Below, one piece after another: positions 1-7,082 of a stretch of 64,000 bases of DNA. A program made the translations under genes and the position numbers. The DNA comes from Polyangium jinanense (lineage in GTDB: Bacteria; Myxococcota; Polyangia; Polyangiales; Polyangiaceae). Positions within the stretch are counted from its first letter, which is position 1. Every line of letters starts with the position of its first letter. The notes beneath the pieces were generated by a model. It made no database searches, had not been told where the DNA came from, and saw nothing but the letters and a program-made list of their open reading frames with translations. The stretch lies in assembly GCF_028435365.1 (NCBI RefSeq), contig NZ_JAGTJJ010000049.1:22506-86505 (forward strand), in the 5' to 3' direction.

Positions 1-1453
1 TGTCGCCAACGTCGAAGCCGAGTAGCGTGCCCGTGCGCGTCGGCGTGGAGATGTCGGTCGCGATCGTGCCGTCCTGCGTACGGATGAGCTCCTGCGTGGG
101 GCCCTCGGGCTTGAGCGCGGCCGCGCGCGAGATCGAGACACCGTCGAGCGAGAGAAACCGCATGCGCGCGTCGCCGCTCTCCCACGACGTGATCGACGGC
201 GCTTCGAGCGTCCTTCCGACCACGGTGCCGAAGCATCGACCCGCGGGCGGCGCGACGATCAGGAGATCCCCGCCCGGCACGAAGTCCGGACACGCGCCCT
301 CCACCACGACGAACGCGTCCATCTCGACCGCGGCCGGCTGCGCGAGCTCCGTCACCGAAAGCGTCTTCAGCGTCGTCGCCGGATCGCTGAGGATCGCCCG
401 CTCGATCCACGGCGACATCTTCTGCGTATCGGGCGCCGCGTACGCCACGGGGAGTTTGTCCCCGGCCGGCACGCGCGCGAAGGCCGCGTCGTCGACCTCC
501 ATCGCGTCGTGCGGCGCGATGTCGAAAATGAGCCCACGCCGGTAGTCGCCGGGCGCCGGCAGGAAGTCGAGCACCACGGCCTGGCGTTCGCCCGGCGCGA
601 CCAGGATCTTCCGCGACGCGAGTACGTCCGACGCGTTGTCCTCGCGCATCGTCACGTAGAGCTCGCGCGGCGCCTTGCCGAAGTTCGCGATCACGAGGAA
701 CGCCTGCACCTGCTCGCGCTTCAGCGTCGGCTCGATCCCCGACCGCACGTCGACGCGCACGATGGCCGCGTTCTCCACCGGCGTGCCCACGGTGATCACC
801 TCGATCGGCAAGGACGCTCCCGCGAGCGCCGCCGGCGCGGCGAGATTGCCGTCCGTGATCACCACGATCCGCCGCGATCCGCCGAGCTGCCGCAGCCGAT
901 CCACCGCGAGCGCCACGGCCGCGCCGAGGTCGCCCTCCACGTCGTGCACGCGCAGCGTTTTCAGCGCGGCCTTCAGCCGGACCGCGTCGCGATCGAGCGG
1001 CGCCACCACGCGCGCATCACGCCCCGCTTCGAGCAGGAGCGCGTCGCTGCCCGGACCGAGCGACGACAGGATGTCCTCCGCGACCTTGCGCGCGAGCTCC
1101 ATCCGCGTCTTCGTCTCCGCGCCGGCCGCGCTCTGCGCCGACATCGACGCGCTCGCGTCCACGATGATCGCGAGGTGATCCCCCGTGATCGCCCTTCCGC
1201 GTGTCGCCGGCCGCGCGAGCGCGAACGCGAGCAGCAGCAATGCCAGCGCCTGCAGGATGAGCGGCACCTGCGCGATGAGCTTCTGGAACGGCGAACGCGC
1301 GATGAGGTCCCGCTTCGCCGAGGCCCACAGCCACGTCGACGCGACGCGCTTCCTCTTCCGCCGCACCTTCAGGATGTAGAGCAGCACGAGCGGGCCGAGC
1401 AGCCCCAGGAGCGCGAGCCCTTTCGGCGCGAGCAGATCGAGCGGCGAGGACAT
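1..1453 (-). CDS. BatA-like VWA membrane protein, 3' end outside the window
   Basis: The gene is open from its ATG at 1453 to the window edge (484 codons visible) and its C-terminus is missing. Residues 8-28 and about 63-82 are hydrophobic and look like membrane segments bracketing a basic loop (RRKRKR). This is the usual start of BatA/aerotolerance-type proteins. A von Willebrand A domain follows, with an intact MIDAS start (DASAS at about residue 97), so a metal-dependent adhesion fold facing the periplasm is expected. The start directly follows the DUF58 stop with no spacer (TGA then ATG), so the two genes are very probably co-translated. DUF58 and BatA proteins normally work with a MoxR ATPase in envelope or metal-insertion functions. 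Here the MoxR gene is about 22 kb away. The family call is confident and the function is not. Confidence 0.85.
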   Translation of the reverse strand, partial: MSSPLDLLAPKGLALLGLLGPLVLLYILKVRRKRKRVASTWLWASAKRDLIARSPFQKLIAQVPLILQALALLLLAFALARPATRGRAITGDHLAIIVDASASMSAQSAAGAETKTRMELARKVAEDILSSLGPGSDALLLEAGRDARVVAPLDRDAVRLKAALKTLRVHDVEGDLGAAVALAVDRLRQLGGSRRIVVITDGNLAAPAALAGASLPIEVITVGTPVENAAIVRVDVRSGIEPTLKREQVQAFLVIANFGKAPRELYVTMREDNASDVLASRKILVAPGERQAVVLDFLPAPGDYRRGLIFDIAPHDAMEVDDAAFARVPAGDKLPVAYAAPDTQKMSPWIERAILSDPATTLKTLSVTELAQPAAVEMDAFVVVEGACPDFVPGGDLLIVAPPAGRCFGTVVGRTLEAPSITSWESGDARMRFLSLDGVSISRAAALKPEGPTQELIRTQDGTIATDISTPTRTGTLLGFDVGD

Positions 1454-2350
1454 TCAGTCGATGCTCCTGGCGACGATCCGCCGGATCGCGCTCTCCAGGG
1501 GTTCGTCCGTCCGAACCCGCACGTACGTCGCGCGCAGCCGCTTCGCCAATTGCCTGAGCTCCTCGCAGAGACCCGCGAAACGCAACACGTACGCTTCGAT
1601 CGCCGCGGCATCCATGGTCACCTCGACGACCGCGCCGGTCTCGGCGTCCTCGAGGGCCCAGTCGCCTTCGTAGGAAGGCTCGATTTCCTCGGGCGCGACG
1701 ACCTGCACGAGCACGAGATCGTGCCCGGCCGCGGCCGCGCGGGTGAGCGCGGGGCCGAGCGGCCCGCCGTCGAGGAAATCGGAGACGACGAGGAGCATCC
1801 CTGCACGCTTGTTCTTTTGTATCAGCCGATCGATGGCCCGCGCGAGGTCCGTCCCACCCCGCGGCGTGATCCCGGAGAGGGCGCGGAGCAACGCCGGAAG
1901 ACCACTCCGGCCCCGCACCGGCGTCTCCTCGCGTTGAATCCCCTCCCCGGCCGAGATCACCTGCGCACGCTCCGAGGCCGCGAGCGCCATGTACCCGAAC
2001 GCCGCGGCGATGCGGCAGGCCGCCTCGAACTTCGGCGGCTCGCCGAAATCGAGGCTCGCGGACGTGTCCACGAGCAGCCGCACGATCACGTCTTCCTCGG
2101 CGCGGAAGAGCTTCAGCACGGGCTCGTCGGTGCGCGCGTAGGCGGCCCAGTCGATGCGGCGCAGGTCGTCGCCGGGGCTGTAGGGCCTGTGCTCCTGGAA
2201 CTCCGCCGAACCGCCGCGCCGTCGCGCCACGTGCTCGCCCGAGGCGCCCGATCGCGCGCGGATCTCGAGCCTGCGCCTGAGCACCTCGAGCTCGCGAACG
2301 AAGGCGGGATCGAGGAGCCGGGAGGGGATCCCCGGACGAGTCTCCTGCAT
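1454..2350 (-). CDS. DUF58 domain protein (MoxR partner)
   Basis: A 298-residue cytoplasmic protein. It carries the classic DUF58 block: an RRIDWAAYARTDE stretch followed by a VWA-like strand ending in VDTSASL. DUF58 proteins are partners of MoxR AAA+ ATPases and VWA membrane proteins; their molecular role is poorly known. The start is placed at the ATG at 2350 because AAGGG lies five bases upstream and the family domain begins soon after. An in-frame ATG at 2455 would add 35 Arg-rich residues that look non-coding. The stop abuts the downstream BatA-like start. No MoxR gene sits next to it on the 5' side, where a divergent lipoprotein gene lies instead. Confidence 0.85.
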   Translation of the reverse strand: MQETRPGIPSRLLDPAFVRELEVLRRRLEIRARSGASGEHVARRRGGSAEFQEHRPYSPGDDLRRIDWAAYARTDEPVLKLFRAEEDVIVRLLVDTSASLDFGEPPKFEAACRIAAAFGYMALAASERAQVISAGEGIQREETPVRGRSGLPALLRALSGITPRGGTDLARAIDRLIQKNKRAGMLLVVSDFLDGGPLGPALTRAAAAGHDLVLVQVVAPEEIEPSYEGDWALEDAETGAVVEVTMDAAAIEAYVLRFAGLCEELRQLAKRLRATYVRVRTDEPLESAIRRIVARSID

Positions 2351-2487
2351 CCGAGCCCTTCTGGCCCAGCGCCGCCGCGGCGTCGAGAGCGTCGCGCCCA
2401 GCACGTACGCCCCCGGCCCGAACCCGCGCGCCAGGTGTTCCTGATCACCAAACATGTAGTTTTAGCAACAACCGTGGACGGATGGAG

Positions 2488-2505
2488 TGGTAACAACATT
2501 TACCA
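2488..2505. promoter_or_regulatory. Palindrome in divergent intergenic region (candidate operator)
   Basis: Perfect 6-base arms TGGTAA and TTACCA are separated by 6 bases, with looser flanking complementarity (GGAG on the left, CCTCC on the right). It lies in an AT-richer patch between the divergent DUF58 gene and the CTDC-repeat lipoprotein gene. A dimeric repressor site or an RNA hairpin would both fit. No factor can be named. Confidence 0.3.
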
Positions 2506-2571
2506 TCCTCCGACGTTGAAGTTTTTCGCTTACGCTGTGGCGTTCAGACGGCTTCTTGCATGGAGAGGGCG

Positions 2572-5328
2572 ATGCTGGAGCGGCGAAGATTACGACGTCA
2601 TTGGTTCGCGTGGGTGGCGGTCGCCGCGATCGGCTGTGGCGACGGTGCGACCACCCCAACCACGGGGAGCACGACCGGCTCCGGCGGGAGCGGCGGCATC
2701 GGCGGCATGATGGCCGGCTCCGGCGGGAACGGCGGTAACGGCGGCGCTGGCGGCAACGGTGGCAGCGGCGGCATCGGCGGCGCTGGCGGCGTGATGGCCG
2801 GCAGCGGCGGCAACGGTGGCAGCGGCGGCATCGGTGGTTCCGGTGGCATCGGTGGTTCCGGCGGCAGCGGTGGCATCGGCGGCGCTGGCGGCATCGGCGG
2901 CGCAGGCGGCATCGGCGGCGCAGGTGGCGTGATGGCCGGCAGCGGCGGCATGGGTGGCATGCCCGCCAGCGGCGGCATGGGTGGCATGCCCGCCAGCGGC
3001 GGCATGGGTGGCATGCCCGCCAGCGGTGGCATGGGTGGCATGCCCGCCAGCGGCGGCATGGGTGGCATGCCCGGCACCGGCGGTTCGGGCGGCCAGCCCG
3101 CGTGCGTGACGAACGCCGACTGCGACGACGCCATCGGGTGTACCGCGGACGCGTGCGTGTCCGGCGCATGCATCCGCGTGCCGACCGACACGATGTGCGA
3201 CAACGGGCTGTTCTGCGACGGCGACGAGATCTGCGATCCCGAAAACGGCGCGCCCGGCACCGGGTGCACGCCGAGCTCCGGCCCACCCTGCGACGACGGC
3301 ATCTCGTGCACCGTCGACACCTGCAACGAGCAGTTCGACGGCTGCACGAACACGCCGAACAACGCGCTCTGCGACAACAACATCGCCTGCGACGGCGTCG
3401 AGACGTGCGGCGTGCTCGGGTGCAAGGCAGGGACGCCGCTCAACTGCGACGACGGCGTCGCCTGCACCGACGACTTCTGCGATCAGGCCAGCGGCGGCTG
3501 CAAGCACGTCGAGAACGACGGCAACTGCTCGGACGGCGCGTTCTGCAACGGCGCCGAGACCTGCGACAAGGTCGCCGGCTGCAAGCCCGGCACGCCGGTC
3601 GACTGTAGCGACGGCATCGCCTGCACCTCCGATAGCTGTAGCGAGGCCAACGACACCTGCGCGCACGCGCCGAACGACGCGGCCTGCGACGACAACGACT
3701 TCTGCACCGGCGAAGAGACGTGTGAGGTCGGCCTCGGCTGCCAGGCCGGCGCCCCGGTCGTCTGCAACGACAACCTCTCCTGCACGGCCGATAGCTGCTC
3801 GAGCGCGCTGCAGAAGTGCGTGTTCTCCCCGAACGACGCGGCCTGCAGCGACGGCCTCGCTTGCAACGGCGTCGAGGCCTGCGACCCGGCCGGCGGCGCC
3901 GCCGTGACCGGCTGCAAGGCGGGCTCGCCCGTGGTTTGCCCGTCCGACGGCATCGCCTGCACGAACGAGGCTTGTCAGGAGCCGTCGGGCACCTGCAGCT
4001 CCTCGGCCGACAGCACCAAGTGTCCCGCGGGCGAGCTCTGCGTCCCGCTCGTCGGCGGCTGCACCACGGCCCAGCCCTGCACGACGAACGCCCAGTGCGA
4101 CGACGGCAACGCTTGCAACGGCACCGAGTACTGCGACGTCGTCTGCAAGGCGGGCGCGCCGGTCACCTGCAACGACGGCATTACCTGCACCGTCGACACC
4201 TGCGACCCGCAGACGGGCGCGTGCTCGAACACGCCGAACAACAACTACTGCAACAACGGCCTCGCCTGCGACGGCGTCGAGACGTGCAACCCGCTCTTCG
4301 GCTGCATGAACAGCCCGCCCGTCAACTGCAACGACGGCGTCGCCTGCACGTACGACGAGTGCAACGAGCCCTCGGGCACCTGCGCGCATTACCTGCAGGA
4401 CTACATGTGCGACGACGGCGTCTTCTGCAATGGTGCCGAAACCTGCTCGGCCACAGGCTGCAACCCGGCCTCGGCGCCGCCCGTCTGCAACGACGGCGTC
4501 AACTGCACGGACGACGTCTGCGACCCGATCCTCGACGCCTGCAAGGGCGTGCCGAACAACAACCTCTGCGGCTGCGGCGAGACGTGCAATCCCGCGCAGG
4601 GCGGCTGCGGCAACTTCTGCCAGGTCGCGACCTGCCAGGGCAAGACGTACGCCTGCGGCGACTGCATCGACAACGACGGCGACTGCAAGACCGACTCGGC
4701 CGACGACCAGTGCCTCGGCCCCTGCGACAACACCGAGGACAGCTTCTACGGCGGCATCCCCGGCCAGAACAACTCGCCCTGCAAGTCCGATTGTTATTTC
4801 GATCAGGATACTGGCCAGGGCAACGACGATTGCTACTGGAGCCACAAGTGCGATCCGCTCGAGGTCGCGCCGAACTACCCGCCGGAGGGCAGCCAGTGCG
4901 CGTACAACCCGAACGCGAGCATCCCGGGCTACAGCGGGTCGTGCTCCCAGGCCAACCAGTCGCAATCGCAGGTCTGCCACGATTACTGCGGCCCGCTCAC
5001 GCCGAACGGCTGCGACTGCTTCGGCTGCTGCGCCCTGCCCGGCCTGAATTACAAGGTCTGGCTCGGCTCGGAGAACCCGGCCGGCACGGGAAGCTGCAAC
5101 GCGAACACGCTGAACGACCCGTCGAAGTGCAAGCCCTGCACGCAGGTCGCAGCGTGCCTCAACACGTGCGAGGTCTGCGAGGTCTGCATCGGCAAGCCGA
5201 ACCTTCCGCCCGGCTGCGTCGAGCAATTCTGCCCGGCCGGCGTGGAGAAGTGCGGTCAGCCCGGCCAGGACCCCTGCCCGGCCGGCGAGACCTGCATCAC
5301 CGGGTGCTGCTACCCCGTTCCGCAGTGA
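2572..5328 (+). CDS. Large surface lipoprotein with Gly/Ser tether and CTDC-type repeats
   Basis: A 918-residue protein. An Arg-rich N-terminus and hydrophobic stretch end in AAIGC, a good lipobox, so outer-membrane anchoring is likely. Next comes a tether of about 140 residues of GGSGG/GGIGG blocks and five 9-residue repeats (GMGGMPASG). The rest is about a dozen Cys-rich units of the type DGIxCTxDxC...CxNGxExC. This is the Dictyostelium slime-mould repeat pattern (Dicty_CTDC) found in extracellular matrix proteins and also in myxobacteria. The start at 2572 has GGAGAGG just upstream, but with short spacing; an ATG at 2560 in the same frame has no ribosome site. The protein ends in further Cys-rich sequence without a membrane anchor. 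A structural or adhesive role outside the cell is inference. A strong terminator follows. Confidence 0.85.
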   Translation: MLERRRLRRHWFAWVAVAAIGCGDGATTPTTGSTTGSGGSGGIGGMMAGSGGNGGNGGAGGNGGSGGIGGAGGVMAGSGGNGGSGGIGGSGGIGGSGGSGGIGGAGGIGGAGGIGGAGGVMAGSGGMGGMPASGGMGGMPASGGMGGMPASGGMGGMPASGGMGGMPGTGGSGGQPACVTNADCDDAIGCTADACVSGACIRVPTDTMCDNGLFCDGDEICDPENGAPGTGCTPSSGPPCDDGISCTVDTCNEQFDGCTNTPNNALCDNNIACDGVETCGVLGCKAGTPLNCDDGVACTDDFCDQASGGCKHVENDGNCSDGAFCNGAETCDKVAGCKPGTPVDCSDGIACTSDSCSEANDTCAHAPNDAACDDNDFCTGEETCEVGLGCQAGAPVVCNDNLSCTADSCSSALQKCVFSPNDAACSDGLACNGVEACDPAGGAAVTGCKAGSPVVCPSDGIACTNEACQEPSGTCSSSADSTKCPAGELCVPLVGGCTTAQPCTTNAQCDDGNACNGTEYCDVVCKAGAPVTCNDGITCTVDTCDPQTGACSNTPNNNYCNNGLACDGVETCNPLFGCMNSPPVNCNDGVACTYDECNEPSGTCAHYLQDYMCDDGVFCNGAETCSATGCNPASAPPVCNDGVNCTDDVCDPILDACKGVPNNNLCGCGETCNPAQGGCGNFCQVATCQGKTYACGDCIDNDGDCKTDSADDQCLGPCDNTEDSFYGGIPGQNNSPCKSDCYFDQDTGQGNDDCYWSHKCDPLEVAPNYPPEGSQCAYNPNASIPGYSGSCSQANQSQSQVCHDYCGPLTPNGCDCFGCCALPGLNYKVWLGSENPAGTGSCNANTLNDPSKCKPCTQVAACLNTCEVCEVCIGKPNLPPGCVEQFCPAGVEKCGQPGQDPCPAGETCITGCCYPVPQ
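2947..3081 (+). repeat. Five tandem 27-bp coding repeats
   Basis: Five head-to-tail 27-base units, beginning GGCATGGGTGGCATGCCCGC, encode GMGGMPASG in frame; the fifth has diverged to end in GTG. The units are almost identical in DNA, so copy number could change by slippage and alter tether length without shifting the frame. Confidence 0.9.
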
Positions 5329-5343
5329 AACCCTGAGACGAAA

Positions 5344-5384
5344 CGAGGGGGCGAGGCGCCGAAATCGCGGCGCTCGCCCCCTCG
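5344..5384. terminator. Bidirectional terminator between convergent genes
   Basis: A long GC-rich hairpin. The arm CGAGGGGGCGAG pairs with CTCGCCCCCTCG, and after a one-base bulge CGCCG pairs with CGGCG around a 6-base loop (AAATCG). It lies between the stops of two convergent genes and is followed by a short T-containing tail (GCGTTTGT), so it can serve both strands. Confidence 0.75.
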
Positions 5385-5392
5385 GGCGTTTG

Positions 5393-6817
5393 TCACGGCC
5401 CCGTGATCGAGAGCTGCACGAGGTCGTTCACGACGTCCGGCGCGATGCCGTTCAGCATGCCCTCGTAGCCCGGCCAGATGAGGTTCCCGCTCGCGTCGAC
5501 CTGAATGCCGTCCGGCCCGGCGAGCGGCGGAAGGCCGTAGTTCGTCAGGAGAACGATCACGAGGTCACGCGAAGGATCCGGGTCCACCGTGAGGAACGTG
5601 CCCGCGGCGCCGATCTTCGAAGCGGCGTACGGGGACGAGTAGAGACCCGTCACGACGTGCGCCCCCGGCACGGTGTCCGCGAGCTCCCAGCCGTGGCCCT
5701 TGTTCGCGAAGAGCAGATCGTCGAGCCAGCTCGACGTCACGCCGTAGATGCCGAGCGGCGCGCCGTAGGCGTCCGTCGACTGGACCAACATCGTGCCCTC
5801 GACGAGCGTCGGCGACGCGAGCAAGTCGATGCCGCAGGTCCACATCCACGGCGTGCAGTAGCCGTAACTCGTATTGCCCACGACGCGCGCGCCGCGGTTC
5901 AGAAACATCTGCCCGAGGAGCGCGAGGTCCCACGCCGTGGAAAAGGCGCCGTCACAGCCGGTCACGCCGTGCCCGTCCGCCTCGATCCAGTAGTCCTGCT
6001 CGTCGGCCACCTCGCCGCGCATGTACCGGGGCGCGCCGTTTGGCTCGCGCAGCGTCGAGTAGCCCGTGCCGACGAAGCGGCTCGACTTCGACGGCATGTT
6101 CACGAGCGGCTGCCACGCCGTGTCCTTCATCCCGAGTGGGCTCGTGATCCGGTTCTTCACGAGCACGTCGAGCGGCGCGCCGCCGGCCGCCTCGGCGACG
6201 CGACCGAGCAGGCGATACGCGATGTCGCTGTAGAGCACCGCCGTGCTCGGTGTGTACGCGAGGCTCTCGGCGAGCATCGTGCTCCAGGGATCGGCATCAC
6301 CCAAAAGCGACGCGGCGGCGTCGATCGAATGGCCCGAGGTGAACCGCACGAGGTCGGCCACGAGCACGCCTGATTTCTCGGGCGTGGCGAACTCCGGCAG
6401 GTAATTCGCTACGGGATCGGAGAGATCGAGGCTGCCGTCATCGTACAGATCGATCGCGACAAACGCTGTGAAGATCTTGGTGATCGACTGCAGATCGAAG
6501 ATGCCGTCCTTGGGCATCGACGGGTTTTGCGCGACAGGGCCGGCGAAGTTTCCGTCGCGTTTGCCGAACGCCTTGTGGAGCACGACCTTGCCGTGACGCG
6601 CGACGAGCAGCACGGCCCCATCGATCGTTCCGGCGTTCACCGCGCTCTGCACGTGCGCGGAGGCCTGCGAGAGGTAGGTCGCGTCCATGCAGACCTGGGA
6701 CGGCGACGTGGCGTATTGCAAGCTGTAGGGGCGTGTGGCGCTGGAAGGGTTCGCGGAAGCGAGGGCCGGTGCCACGACGATCGAAGTCAAAAGCGCCGCG
6801 AAAGCGAGACGTCTCAT
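5393..6817 (-). CDS. Secreted serine hydrolase, beta-lactamase/class C family
   Basis: 474 residues starting with a clear Sec signal peptide (MRRLAF... ending about ALASA). The penicillin-binding/class C beta-lactamase fold is indicated by the catalytic SxxK motif SITK (Ser111, Lys114), followed by the typical AxxIDLYDDGSLDLSDPV helix region. The usual Tyr-x-Asn appears as YSD (in YSDIAYRLLG), so the third residue is Asp. Such proteins are peptidases, esterases or lactamases, and the substrate cannot be read from sequence. The start at 6817 is chosen because GGAGG lies 5 bases upstream; an ATG 12 bases further upstream has no ribosome site. The gene stands alone and converges on the CTDC-repeat gene through the shared terminator. 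Confidence 0.85.
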   Translation of the reverse strand: MRRLAFAALLTSIVVAPALASANPSSATRPYSLQYATSPSQVCMDATYLSQASAHVQSAVNAGTIDGAVLLVARHGKVVLHKAFGKRDGNFAGPVAQNPSMPKDGIFDLQSITKIFTAFVAIDLYDDGSLDLSDPVANYLPEFATPEKSGVLVADLVRFTSGHSIDAAASLLGDADPWSTMLAESLAYTPSTAVLYSDIAYRLLGRVAEAAGGAPLDVLVKNRITSPLGMKDTAWQPLVNMPSKSSRFVGTGYSTLREPNGAPRYMRGEVADEQDYWIEADGHGVTGCDGAFSTAWDLALLGQMFLNRGARVVGNTSYGYCTPWMWTCGIDLLASPTLVEGTMLVQSTDAYGAPLGIYGVTSSWLDDLLFANKGHGWELADTVPGAHVVTGLYSSPYAASKIGAAGTFLTVDPDPSRDLVIVLLTNYGLPPLAGPDGIQVDASGNLIWPGYEGMLNGIAPDVVNDLVQLSITGP

Positions 6818-6999
6818 GGGTTCCTCCATCGATGGAGAAAGGACTTGGTGAGCCCCGGTGATTTTTCGGATCGTGGCGGCGCTGGGCGTTTCGTGGGTTC
6901 AGGGCCGACGCCGCGCCGGGCGCGCTCGTCGTGTCCAAAAGGCTCGGCGTGGGTACACCGCTCGTTACGGGCACTCGTCGACAATCCGGGGGCCTTACA

Positions 7000-7029
7000 A
7001 GAATAGTTGCCTTTCTGGATGCTTGTGAA
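7000..7029 (-). promoter_or_regulatory. Possible sigma-70-type promoter upstream of serine hydrolase
   Basis: On the minus strand TTCACA (7024-7029) and TATTCT (7000-7005) are spaced by 18 bases in a locally AT-rich patch about 180 bases upstream of the serine hydrolase start. The -35 has one mismatch and the -10 two. The rest of the 265-base gap shows nothing else. Confidence 0.25.
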
Positions 7030-7082
7030 TCCTGGCACGCTCCGATACGCCACGATTTGCCTCCGTACGAGACAAAACGACA

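Noticed and set aside
2947..3081. CRISPR-like spacing of repeats
   Set aside because: The units are contiguous, in frame and encode a Gly/Met/Pro repeat; there are no spacers and no cas genes.
2590..5226. Long minus-strand open frame opposite the CTDC-repeat lipoprotein
   Set aside because: It is the shadow of a highly GC-rich gene. The translation is Ala/Val/Arg-rich with no start context and no domains, while the plus strand has a lipobox and Cys repeats.
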